Of a stretch of 64,000 nucleotides of DNA, positions 1 to 8,376 are shown one piece after another. The first letter of the stretch is position 1. The number at the start of each line of letters is the position of its first letter. The notes beneath the pieces are model-generated. The model was not told the DNA's origin. It made no database searches and saw only the letters and a program-made list of their open reading frames with translations. This DNA is from Closterium sp. NIES-65 (Eukaryota; Streptophyta; Zygnematophyceae; Desmidiales; Closteriaceae): NCBI GenBank assembly GCA_948144175.1, contig CANXME010002307.1:687501-751500 (forward strand). Reading direction: 5' to 3'. Made by a program: the position numbers and the translations under genes.

Positions 1-2
1 GT

Positions 3-908
3 TGGGAACGGGACGGGCTGGACCCGGCAGAGTTCTTCCGGCGAATGGTGGTAACGTTGCCCGGCAAAGCGGAGACCTTTTACCGCATGACGCGGGACGA
101 AGTGCTCGAAGAGCTGGCTTGTGGAGAGGTTGAAAACCCAACAGCGCGGTTTGTCGAGCTGCTGAAGAAGGATTTTCTGGGGCAAACTAAATCGAGAGTG
201 GAGGAATTCCGCGAGTTCTGCCGAGGAAAAGACGAGTCCCTACTAGCCTACTACTGCCGACTGAGGGAGCTTGTGGACGATTTGGAGAGCCGTGATGAAC
301 GGCTACTAGTTCGCAAGTTCATCCGAGGCTTAGACAAAGATCTGCCGAATGTGGTGCGAAACACGGTGTACGCCGTGGGTGCAGATATTACTCTGAAGGA
401 AGTAGACGGATTGGCTAAACGGACGGAGCACACGCAGAGGATGTTGGACCTGGAAGACGGGGAAGTGCGTCCCAAAGCGAAGTCGTCGTGGGCGGCGGCT
501 GCTCTGGTGGAGGCGCCTCTCGGTGGACCACCGCGGGCGGACGCACGGCGGTGTCACGAATGTGGGGAATTGGGCCATTTGAAACGCGAGTGCCCTAAGC
601 TGCCAGTGTGTGGAAACTGCGGACGGAAAGGGCACAAGGACGACGCATGTTATGGCCGGCGCCGCTCCAAGGAGACCCCCAGCAAAGAAGAGCTACAGGC
701 GGAGATTAATAGGTTACAACTGCGATTGGAGGCGAAGCCTAAAGTGGAGCCGAAAGCCCGAGCTATGCTTGCGTACGAGGAGGTCGAAGGGGAGGAAGAA
801 AGTGAAGGCGAGTATCTGCAGGCAAGCGGCTTTATGGCGTTACCACGGGAGAGAGAGAGGACCTCGACCTCCGGCTCCGAGGGAGCCAGTCGTCCGAAAG
901 TCGCGTGA
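3..908 (+). CDS. gag: Gyp-A gag (5' partial), capsid and two CCHC zinc knuckles
   Basis: The frame is already open at base 3 (before the first ATG at 45), so the true start is probably upstream of the window. The middle part, from about the ATG to residue 140, has the helical retrotransposon-gag look (residues such as FVELLKKDF and LRELVDDLE). Two knuckles of type C-x2-C-x4-H-x4-C lie at residues 170-183 and 189-202 counted from the ATG at 45, and should bind the genomic RNA. A Glu-rich tail follows. The frame ends at TGA 906-908, overlapping the downstream protease frame in the -1 phase, so pol may be made by -1 frameshifting; no classical slippery heptamer was seen. Confidence 0.85.
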   Translation, partial: WERDGLDPAEFFRRMVVTLPGKAETFYRMTRDEVLEELACGEVENPTARFVELLKKDFLGQTKSRVEEFREFCRGKDESLLAYYCRLRELVDDLESRDERLLVRKFIRGLDKDLPNVVRNTVYAVGADITLKEVDGLAKRTEHTQRMLDLEDGEVRPKAKSSWAAAALVEAPLGGPPRADARRCHECGELGHLKRECPKLPVCGNCGRKGHKDDACYGRRRSKETPSKEELQAEINRLQLRLEAKPKVEPKARAMLAYEEVEGEEESEGEYLQASGFMALPRERERTSTSGSEGASRPKVA

Positions 909-1384
909 GCAGTGTGAGAGAGCCACGAGGCAACGTGCATGAGGGGAGTAGTACCTCCGAACTGAGGCGCCACCCCAACGAGAGACTCGTGTGCCAGGCC
1001 TCCGTCTTGATAGCCGAAAAGGGGAGCATGACCGTGGGTGGGCTGCCAGTGGGGCAAGCAATCATTGACACCGGTGCTCACCACGTGTTGATCGGGAAGG
1101 GACTGGCGCGGCATCTGAAGCTGGACATGCCTGGGAGGCTCATGCAGAGAGGTATCCTACTCATGACCGCCGAGGGAGGGGAGCCAAAATGGATGCCGCG
1201 GACGGTACGGCCCATCGAGATTATACTGCTCCCCGGCACGGACAAAGAATGCTGCATCCGCGTGACATGTGGCGTCTCAGAGTCCGAAGATTATGATACG
1301 CTGGTCGGCATGGATATGCTTTACCGGGTTGGCGCCACCATTTTTACCTGGCAGGAGAAGGTGTTGTACCGCGTGCACTACTAG
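905..1384 (+). CDS. Gyp-A retropepsin-type aspartic protease
   Basis: The signature IIDTGAHHVLIG (D-T-G active site) follows a short N-terminal stretch, and a second conserved block, LVGMDML, lies near the end, as expected for a gypsy protease that cleaves the polyprotein. There is no ATG at the frame opening (a GTG at 905 overlaps the gag stop), so it is presumably expressed as a gag-pol fusion. The frame closes at TAG 1382-1384 but continues in the same phase through the linker and the methyltransferase, so the TAG is probably a decayed CAG rather than a true end. Confidence 0.8.
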   Translation: MSSVREPRGNVHEGSSTSELRRHPNERLVCQASVLIAEKGSMTVGGLPVGQAIIDTGAHHVLIGKGLARHLKLDMPGRLMQRGILLMTAEGGEPKWMPRTVRPIEIILLPGTDKECCIRVTCGVSESEDYDTLVGMDMLYRVGATIFTWQEKVLYRVHY

Positions 1385-1606
1385 GACGCAGAAAGTTCCG
1401 TGGGTACTCTGCCTGTGAAGTTCGTTAAGCAAGAGCCGCGGGAGGCCTACGGGGCTCGGGCAGCAGACCTGGGACCAGTGCTGGACGACTGGAGCTGGGA
1501 GAGATACGCGGAGGAGTACAAACGGCGAATAGAAAGGAGGAGGCAGGGGCGAGAACCGACCTCGCTGAAAGAAAGAGTGACCCGGCTCTGGACCTAGGAA
1601 GGAGCG
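1385..1606 (+). other. Gyp-A pol linker between protease and methyltransferase
   Basis: This stretch is open in the same frame as the protease and methyltransferase, bounded by TAG at 1382-1384 and 1595-1597. It encodes about 70 residues rich in Arg, Glu and Trp with no recognisable domain. Both stops are TAG, consistent with single C-to-T changes from CAG. If both are repaired, protease, linker, methyltransferase and RT form one polyprotein. Confidence 0.6.
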
Positions 1607-3943
1607 GTGTGCATCATTGAGCTGTACGGTGGCATAGGCACGGGACTGGCAGCGGTGTTGCGGGCGGGTTGCAGGGTGCGGAAGTGGATTCACGTCAAGA
1701 GAGATCCAGTGGTGCGCCGGATGGCCCAGCATCACGCCCGGCTGCTGCTAGCCGAATATCCCGATCAGCTAGCCGAGTCCGCCCTACCCGCTAAAGACGA
1801 GGAGGGGGTGGACGATGTAAGGGATATCACGGAGGAGACACTGGAGAAGTGGGGGAAAATTGATGTCATCATTGCTGGATGGGAATGTCAGTGTTATTCT
1901 CGGGCAGGAGAGGGGATGGGAATGGAAGAAATCTGCGGTGCCTCCTTCAGGGATTTAAAGCGGGTACTGGGGATGGTTCAGGCGAAGCAGGGAGAAGTGT
2001 TATACATCCTAGAGAATGTGGATTCTGCAGACGATCGCAGGGAGCACGTGCGAAGGGCGTTCGCTGAAGTAGAAACCGCCGTCGGCCGGGGGCAAGCGGT
2101 TGACGCGTTGCAGCTGGGTTCCAGAGTGCACCGGCCCAGGAGGTATTGGCAGAACGGGATCTCAGAAGCAAGTTTACAGCACTCTCTGGCTCAGATGCAG
2201 CGGCCGGAACCAAGGCTGGTCAGTGACATTCTGGGCCCCAACCGTCTGCCAGCGCCTATCTCAGTGCCGGATCACCCATCCCAGTACCAATGTAATGTGC
2301 CGGGGAAGCCGAGACAGGCGCTACTGACACTCGTGTCATACGTGGACGCCTACGGATTCGTGATGGAGGGAGACCTGCCTGGGCCCGGGATGATCTACGA
2401 CGTCATCGGAAAGAGGTGGGAGCAACCAACGGCAGAGGAGCGGGAGTTAGCCATGAGACATCTGCTGGGAGGTACCGCGCACCCCCGAGTGACGGAGCCT
2501 CAAAGGAGGGCGGCGCTGGGTAGGGCCGTGGATCTGAACGTCATGGCGTGGCTAGTGGAGACCATTCGCATGCATCTAAAGCGGAAGGAGCTCCAACGCG
2601 GCATAGAAGTCAGCCAGCTGTACCAGGAGGAGGAGGAGGCGGAGCAGCAGAAGCGCCAACAGAGAGCCATAGAGGAGCAACAAGAAGCCCGCATCCTGGA
2701 AGGATGGGCCTACATGGCAGTGGAAGCGGGGAGCGGGTCTGCCGACCAAGAGATACTGCCGCCAGACGGGGAGAATAGTGTTACGGTGGAGAAGCCAAGC
2801 CAGGAGAGGGGACCAGAGGACGCTTGGCCCATAGGCTCCGGAATGGGGGCAGAGGCGGCACAGGCATTACAGGAAGTGCTGAAGCAGCACCGCAAGATGT
2901 TCGCCTACACGTTAGCCGAGCTAGGGCAATGCAACTCTCACCAAATGCAGGTGAAGCTGAATACCGAGATGCCTAAATACCAGAGGAAACGGAGAATGAG
3001 CCCAGGCGACTTGGACATCTGCAGGGAGAAATGCGCGGAGCTGTTAGCGGCAGGCCTCATTCAGCTTTCTGACATTGTTTACGCAGCGGCGGCAGTGGTA
3101 GTTGCGCGGAAGGATCTCACTGGGGAAGTGTCGGCAAGGAGAATGTGTGGGGACTACCGAGGGCTTAATAGAGTGACAGTGGCAGACAGGTATCCCATGC
3201 AATCGGCGGAAGAGATATTCGATCGGCTGCAAGGAGCAGTGGTGTTCAGTACGCTGGACCTCCGGCAGGGGTTTAATCAAATACCGATCAAGGAGGAGGA
3301 CCGGAAGAAGACGGCCTTTCACGGGCCCGATGGGCTATACGAGTGGAATTTCATGCCCTTCGGCATGAAGAACGCGCCAGCACTATTCCAACGGGTGATG
3401 GACTCTGTGCTGAGGAATGTACCAGCGGCAGCCTGCTACATCTATGATGTAGTCGTGTTCAGTGCATCAGCTGAGCAACACGTGAAGGACGTGAGCGACA
3501 TGTTGGACGCCATTCAAGCAGCCGGGCTGACATGCCACCCGAAGAAATGCAGCTTCGGGAACAGCAGGGTGAAGTACCTGGGCTTTGAAGTACAAGGGGG
3601 GCAGCTGAGCATCCAGCAGGCTAAGGTAGAGGTGCTGGATCGAGTCCCCGCTCTTAAGGACCGCAGCACACTGAGGGCAGTATTGGGCTTCCTGAACTAC
3701 TACAGGAAGTTCGTACCCAACTTCAGCCGCACCGCCTCAGTTCTGAACAGGTTGTTGCGAGAGGATCAGGCGTGGCAATGGGGAGAGGAAGAACAAGGGG
3801 CATTCAAGGCCCTCCTCAAGGCGGTGAAGACTGAGACCGTCCTTACCTTGCCCAGTAAGGAGAACCCGCTGATTCCCGTCTCCTCCCATCATCGTCTCGT
3901 CCTGTCCTTGCGTTGCTCTGACTACTTCTACCAACCGTCCTGA
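1607..3943 (+). CDS. Gyp-A pol: DNMT3-like C5-cytosine methyltransferase fused to reverse transcriptase
   Basis: Residues are counted from the GTG at 1607. The methyltransferase covers about 1-325: motif I ELYGGIGTG (5-13), motif IV GWECQCYS with the catalytic Cys at 94, motif VI ENV (136-138), motif VIII SRVHRPRRYW (172-181), and a C-terminal block around 285-320 (LGRAVDLNVM) resembling motifs IX-X. GIxTGL and the R-x-RYW block point to the DNMT3 type. Deviations: Glu instead of Pro before the catalytic Cys, and Lys where motif II usually has an acidic residue. A Glu/Gln-rich probable coiled coil (about 325-370) leads to RT (about 420-755), with the LDLRQGFNQI and MPFGMKNAPALFQ blocks. The YxDD box reads YIYD (611-614), so the first catalytic Asp is lost. 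There is no ATG at the start, so the enzyme must come from a polyprotein. The last 20 or so residues after about 3875 are foreign sequence. Confidence 0.9.
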   Translation: MCIIELYGGIGTGLAAVLRAGCRVRKWIHVKRDPVVRRMAQHHARLLLAEYPDQLAESALPAKDEEGVDDVRDITEETLEKWGKIDVIIAGWECQCYSRAGEGMGMEEICGASFRDLKRVLGMVQAKQGEVLYILENVDSADDRREHVRRAFAEVETAVGRGQAVDALQLGSRVHRPRRYWQNGISEASLQHSLAQMQRPEPRLVSDILGPNRLPAPISVPDHPSQYQCNVPGKPRQALLTLVSYVDAYGFVMEGDLPGPGMIYDVIGKRWEQPTAEERELAMRHLLGGTAHPRVTEPQRRAALGRAVDLNVMAWLVETIRMHLKRKELQRGIEVSQLYQEEEEAEQQKRQQRAIEEQQEARILEGWAYMAVEAGSGSADQEILPPDGENSVTVEKPSQERGPEDAWPIGSGMGAEAAQALQEVLKQHRKMFAYTLAELGQCNSHQMQVKLNTEMPKYQRKRRMSPGDLDICREKCAELLAAGLIQLSDIVYAAAAVVVARKDLTGEVSARRMCGDYRGLNRVTVADRYPMQSAEEIFDRLQGAVVFSTLDLRQGFNQIPIKEEDRKKTAFHGPDGLYEWNFMPFGMKNAPALFQRVMDSVLRNVPAAACYIYDVVVFSASAEQHVKDVSDMLDAIQAAGLTCHPKKCSFGNSRVKYLGFEVQGGQLSIQQAKVEVLDRVPALKDRSTLRAVLGFLNYYRKFVPNFSRTASVLNRLLREDQAWQWGEEEQGAFKALLKAVKTETVLTLPSKENPLIPVSSHHRLVLSLRCSDYFYQPS

Positions 3944-4524
3944 CTGCAATCGCATTCGGACTGCGTGTTTGTGCTAAGTTCCCTCCCTAACCCATCTAGA
4001 CTGCGGAAATGGCTTCACTATGAGACTGCTTATCTTGAGAAGAAATCACAGTATATTGCGAAAACAAACACGCAGTAGCAGTCCCATGGCCCAGGAACCT
4101 CTATTATTGCACCCACCCTTCTCTAGCTAAGCATGGCTACCAACAGATTAGTGCTAGCAGCCGAGCTTCGCCACCCTTGCAGTTATCCTGCCTTCCTCCA
4201 GCTGGCGGGTGTGACTTCCAGCTCCCCTGGACTCGGTGTCTGCACACAAGCAAGAAACAAACACATGCATCCCAGCAAACCCCATTCACCCCCACTTCCG
4301 CCACGTAAGCTCGCCATCCCTTCTCCAGGCCCGCCACAGGTTCGTCCCAGACTTAACCCGCTGCCTGCCAATGCCGAGCTGCCCACCCCTTCCTGCTGTC
4401 GCTTCTGCACCCCGTTAACCGCCTCCTCGACTAAATACAAATGTACACCTTGTTTCCTCCTTGCCTCTCTACAGCCTCCCCTTTTTTGTCAGTGATCTTT
4501 AGGATTACCCTCAAGAACTCTGAC
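3876..4524. other. Unassigned 0.65-kb stretch between Gyp-A and Cop-H
   Basis: No conserved domain, LTR pair or clear exon was recognised. It is pyrimidine-rich on the + strand between about 4130 and 4480. Small open frames here resemble nothing known. It may be host DNA or an eroded repeat trapped between two truncated retrotransposons. Confidence 0.4.
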
Positions 4525-5640
4525 AAGAGCAGCGGGGGGGGGGAGAGGGGCAGTGCGGTAGGGGAAGAGACAGTAAAAGGGAACCGACTCGTCGAACGTG
4601 ACGTCCTGAGAGGGGAAGACACAGGGCGAGGTGGGGTGGTAAAACTGCCAAACAGGCGCGTCAAGGACAAAGACACAGGGAACAGCGCGGGCGAAGAGCT
4701 TGTCCGCGGTGGTATCGTGGACAAAGGCACGAGCACCCCAGACCCAGAAACGCGACGCATCGCCAACCTTCCCCGTCCACAGCAGTGTGGGCGAGGTCTC
4801 CGGCAAGGACACACGGGGCAGAGGTTGAGCTGATGCGCGGCGTACCGAACCGCAAACAGCCACAGAAAATGGGGGGCAGTCGCACGGATCATGGAGGTAC
4901 GAGCAACCTCCATGACTAAGCCAATGCAGCATTCAGCAACCCCATTCTGCTGCAGAGAGGCCGGAAGCGTGAACGTCTGGCGGATGCCGTGCTCCGCACA
5001 GAAGGCTGCAAAGAGGTCTGAGAAGAACTCACCACCTCTCTCAGAGTGCAAACGCAGGACGGGAAAGTCGGACTTGAACTGCTCGGGGAGTAGGAGACAA
5101 ACAGCGCGGATTTAGGGGATCAAAATACCAAGGACATCTCCCTTGCAATGCAATGGGAAGACCGTGGTGTAACGCGTGTAGTCGTCGACGACCAGCAGGA
5201 AGTACCGCTTGTGGCCCGGTCCACGGACGCGGGCTGGGCCCCACACGTCCAGGTGGAGAGTCTGCAGGGGAGCCTCTGTGGGAGGGAACGAGGAGGAGTG
5301 AGGAGCGGCACGCTGCCGCCCCTCGACACAGGGAAGACAGGGAGGAGCAGGCGAGGGCTGGAGGGGAGGAAGAACCCTGGGAAGACCAGAGATAAGGACA
5401 CTGCGGTGCATGCTGCGAAGACGCTGCACCGAGGGGTGACCAAGGCGGTGGTGCCAAAGGAGGGTCTGGTGCGACCAGGCGCGACACGAGCAGGGGCCTG
5501 ACAACTGACCTGACGTAGACGCAGACGCAGCTACCTGAGGGGACTCAGTGGTCAGTGTGTACCGGCCCGACCCCGGTTGCCGACTGAAGGTAGCCAGGTA
5601 ACGACCCGTCTGAGCACACGTGCAGTGTGTCACACGCTCG
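4525..5640 (-). pseudogene. Cop-H pre-integrase and integrase (broken)
   Basis: Reading leftwards: a pre-integrase segment with HHRLGHPSVQRL and a CLPCVEGRQ zinc-binding part, then the integrase core beginning LQTLHLDVWGPARV (first catalytic Asp) with YFLLVVDDYTRYTTVF, then HSERGGEFF (second Asp) and the QQNGVAE block. Two or more frame changes split it, near 5110 and 4850. The C-terminal domain keeps VPCVF and HPTSPCVFPSQDVTFDES before the truncation. It is a decayed copy of the copia integrase that inserts cDNA into the chromosome. Confidence 0.8.
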
Positions 5641-6118
5641 TAGGCAGGGGTGAACTAGTGAAAACCCGCATCTGGAGCACTGAACACGCCACCAAGTTGC
5701 ACGAACAGCTAGCCTCACCAGCACCGAGAGCAGCAGGCTCTATACCTGGGTCAGGCGGTACGCACAGGTAAAAGGCACGGTCAGCACTAGTAGGCAATGC
5801 ATACATGGCAGTGAGAATAGCATCATAGTCAAGAGCAAATATATCTACCCTGTGCCCAAGCAGCTCCACCCAGTTGGGGAGCTCAGCCTCATCGCCAAAC
5901 TCGGTACGCGAGGCGTCGCTCAGACAAGCGAAGCAGCAGGACTGTGTGTGACTAAGCATCCCGCAAGCCTGACCAGTCCGATCACATGTGCGAATGACGT
6001 ACGGGCAGCGAACGATACTCAAAGACCCTCTACTCTGAGCGTACCACTCACGAAGCTGCTGGGGCGCAAGTGTCTCATGCGGACGCCGCTGCAGCTGCAG
6101 CTGGCCACTGCCAGACAC
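5630..6118 (-). pseudogene. Cop-H gag C-terminal region with stretched zinc knuckle
   Basis: The segment contains the APQQLREWYAQ peptide and then a cysteine-histidine motif of the form C-x13-C-x4-H-x4-C (about 5933-6010), followed by a FALDYDAILTAMYALP segment. The same arrangement recurs in Cop-C, E and G. By position it is probably the nucleocapsid of gag, directly before the protease. The protease motif that should follow is not intact in this copy. No UBN2-type capsid region was found upstream. Confidence 0.7.
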
Positions 6119-6255
6119 TCCCGACCGACCAGCTCCAGGGCGCCAGTCACGACGGCTACCGGCACAAACCCAACTAGCGTACCACTCACGAAGCTGCTGG
6201 GGCGTGAGAGACTCGCGCGGACGTCGCTGGAGCTACATCTAGCCACCGCCAATAG
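6037..6255. repeat. Direct duplication of the PQQLREWY-coding segment in Cop-H
   Basis: Two related copies, about 6037-6110 and 6176-6250, each carry the + strand run CACGAAGCTGCTGGGGCG. Read on the - strand this encodes a PQQLREWY-type peptide, followed in each copy by a GC-rich remainder. Cop-G holds three copies of the same unit at the same place. Confidence 0.75.
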
Positions 6256-6304
6256 CAGCAGTAGCAGTGGTAGTGGCAGTAGTAGCAATAGTAGTGCGGG
6301 TAGG

Positions 6305-6410
6305 GCAGGCACGGTAAGCAGGTAGGCAGGCAGGCAGGCACGCAGGCAGAAAGGCAGGCAGGCTGGCAGGTAGGCAGGCAGGCTGGCAGGCAGGCAGTGC
6401 GCTAACAAGG
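6305..6410. repeat. CAGG-type short tandem repeat in the Cop-H leader
   Basis: A run of degenerate GGCA/CAGG units spans roughly 6325-6400 within the leader of Cop-H. It has no coding sense of its own; long runs of Leu/Pro/Ala on the - strand are by-products. Confidence 0.8.
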
Positions 6411-6673
6411 CAGGTGCTCACCAATGGCGGGAAGAGCAGACGCTCGCCGGGCGAGCAAGGCCGGCGCTCGGCGGGCACCTGCACGAGGTCCAGGGGCGGC
6501 GCGCTGGCCTAGGGCAGCAAGAGGCAGCGCGAGGGCTGCAGGACGGCGCGCGCAGCGCAGCACGTCACAAGGCAGGGCAGGCAGGCAGGCAAGCAGGTGC
6601 AGTACAACACATGGGGTAGCGCGGTAACTGCAACGGTAGGTGGGCCCGAAAAAAAGACGGTCCTACGGACCTA

Positions 6674-6687
6674 GTGCTCTGATACCA
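6674..6687 (-). promoter_or_regulatory. Cop-H primer binding site (initiator tRNA-Met type)
   Basis: Read on the - strand the sequence is TGGTATCAGAGCAC, directly after the LTR end ...AACA. This is the classic plant-type PBS complementary to the 3' end of initiator tRNA-Met, which primes minus-strand DNA synthesis. Confidence 0.85.
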
Positions 6688-6821
6688 TGTTAGAATCTAG
6701 TAGTAGGAATGATTGAACTATGAAAGAGTTGGGTACAAATATGAAACCCTAAAGTGGGCTGTACCCCATATTGGCTACCCCACTATAGCCTAAACATATA
6801 TAGCAGATATAACATTTGATA
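6688..6821 (-). repeat. Cop-H 5' LTR (about 134 bp)
   Basis: It lies directly outside the PBS and is alignable with the Cop-E LTR at 16185-16317, sharing the block GTACCCCATATTGGCTACCC. On the - strand it ends in CA; the opening dinucleotide has decayed from TG to TA. No partner copy is present because the element is truncated. Confidence 0.8.
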
Positions 6822-7275
6822 GGAGGAGGAGGAGGAGGAGGAGGAGAAGGAGGAGGAGGAGGGGGGGGGGGGGAGGACAAGGAGGAGGATGAGGAGGAAG
6901 AGGAGGAGGAGGAGGAGGAGGAGGAGGAGGAAGCAGAGGAGGAGGAGGAGGAGGAGGAGGAGGAGGAGGAGGAGGAGGAGGAGGAGGAGGAGGAGGAGGA
7001 GGAGGAGGAGGGGGGGGTGGAGGACGAGGAGGAGGATGAGGAGGATGAGGAGGAGGAGGAGGAGGAGGAGGAGGAGGAGGAGGAGGAGGAGGAGGAGGAG
7101 GTGGAGGAGGAGGAGGAGGAGGAGGAGGAGGCCGAGAAGGAGGAGGAGGAGGAGGAGGAGGAGGAGGAGGAGGAGGAGGAGGAGGAGGAGGAGGAGGAGG
7201 CAGAGGAGGAGGAGAAGGAGGAGGAGGAGGAGGAGGAGGAGGAGGAGGAGGAGGAGGAGGAGGAGGAGGAGGATG
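6822..7275 (+). repeat. GGA trinucleotide repeat tract (about 450 bp)
   Basis: The tract is almost pure GGA/GAG with small G-runs and a few GAA, GAT and GTG variants. In one + frame it reads as a poly-Glu run of well over 100 residues, open into the K/R/G-rich sequence that follows. Either it is a plain microsatellite next to Cop-H, or it is the acidic N-terminal part of the candidate host gene. Confidence 0.85.
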
Positions 7276-8376
7276 TGGCGGCAATGAAGGGACGGGGTGG
7301 GCGAGGCAGACGGGTGAGTGGTACAGGGAAGGTGGGGGGCCGGACTCGCCATTCCCGAAAACGCGGGGCAGTTAACGCCCCGCGCGGCAAAGCAGCGGGC
7401 AAATCAAAGGCGCGTAAGGTGAAGGGCGAAAGTGAAGGGGGTGGTAAAAAGCAAGGGAGCTAGGGAGCAAAAGGGGATGGAGAAGGAAAGGGTGGCCGTG
7501 TCAAAGGAGTTCCAGTGGGTACCGGCAAGAAAGAACCCGTCGGTAAACGTCGCAGCGGCCGCCAAAGCACCCCGCGGAAAGGTGGCAACAACAAGGTGCA
7601 GGCAACAAAAAAACCAAAGGGACAGCAGAAAGGTGAGCACTGTGGCCAATACACATGGCTTGGTGGTTGTTCTCTCTGCTCAACCGTGCCAAATAACACC
7701 ATTCTCCACATTGTTTCTTCCCTGCAGGGAAGGAGAAGGTCGACGAATCTTGTAATCAAGGTAAAGCATCTTGTTACAAAACATTACCCTGCTAAACCCG
7801 ATTTAGACTCAAATCGTTGATCTTACGTATGCATGTGTACCCCTGTATTGAAACTAATCGACTCTAATTTTTTTATCCTGCTCCCCCTAAATCTCAGCCC
7901 CTCGCGTTACAGACATTGGGCCGCCGGTAAGTGTGCAACGGATGCAGCTAACGAAGGGGGCTGGGAGAGCGAGTGTTACACTGCTATCCACAGAAGCCCC
8001 ACGGTTCTACACGCCAGCGTGATAGTGTAAGGGCACATAGGACGGCTGCAGAAGACGTTGATCCCCTTGGCCAGAGGGGGGATTATTCACACCCTTTTCC
8101 TCCGCTCATGGGTGCCCTATGTAAAAGTGCGGAGCACGAGCAGTTTGTTACACGGGAGGAGTTCTAGGTGCTGCGGTCGGAGATGTACACCATGTTTGTT
8201 CAGCTCGGCTTGCGTCGTGGAGTACCTGCCAGTTATGCCGGGGGTTCCGCAGCCGTGCCTATGGCTGGTACCCCGCCGCTGATGAGTGCAGTGGACAAGG
8301 CACGAGTGCTAGTGTTGCAGGAGACAAACCCATTCCCGGTATGTGGCGGGCTAGATGGGGCGGCTTGGGGTTGCCG
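7276..8376 (+). CDS. Candidate multi-exon cellular gene of unknown function, cut by Cop-J
   Basis: Three GT-AG introns can be placed so that the frame stays open: 7633-7727, 7761-7897 and 7927-7993. The exons before and between them encode a Lys/Arg/Gly-rich chain (with GKRRSGRQSTPRKGG), then KEKVDESCNQ and RVTDIGPP, and exon 4 continues from 7994. In-frame TAGs at 7461-7463 and 8165-8167 interrupt the same frame, but the downstream part stays open to 8376, where Cop-J begins. The upstream frame merges with the poly-Glu tract. No domain was recognised. Splicing is inferred from sequence only; this could be a pseudogene or chance. Confidence 0.35.

Larger units (their letters stand above)
1..3875 (+). 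mobile_element. Gyp-A: Ty3/gypsy retrotransposon carrying a cytosine methyltransferase, both ends missing
   Basis: Order on the + strand is gag with two zinc knuckles, aspartic protease, C5-cytosine methyltransferase, then reverse transcriptase. PR before RT and the RT sequence type place it in Ty3/gypsy. The left end lies outside the window. The right end stops just after the RT connection region, about position 3875, where similarity to the related copy at 62296-63634 ceases and RNase H and integrase should follow. No LTR is visible. DNMT-bearing gypsy elements are known from charophyte algae; this looks like one. Two in-frame TAG stops and a broken RT active site say this copy is dead. Confidence 0.9.
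4525..6821 (-). mobile_element. Cop-H: 3'-truncated Ty1/copia element with short LTR
   Basis: Coding is on the - strand. From right to left: 5' LTR (6688-6821), tRNA-iMet primer binding site, repeat-rich leader, zinc-knuckle end of gag, protease remnant, pre-integrase domain and integrase. Sequence related to Cop-E stops at about 4525 in the proline-rich tail of integrase, so the IN-RT linker, RT, RNase H and 3' LTR are missing. The capsid part of gag is also absent. It belongs to the same short-LTR family as Cop-C, E and G. Confidence 0.85.

Noticed and set aside
4133-4495. 120-residue + strand ORF as a host gene
   Set aside because: Composition is Pro/Ser/Cys-like translation of pyrimidine-rich DNA, with no domain and no splice or homology support.
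6749-7402. Long poly-Ser, poly-Leu, poly-Pro and poly-Arg ORFs on both strands
   Set aside because: They are frame shadows of the GGA repeat; only the poly-Glu + frame connects to other plausible coding sequence.
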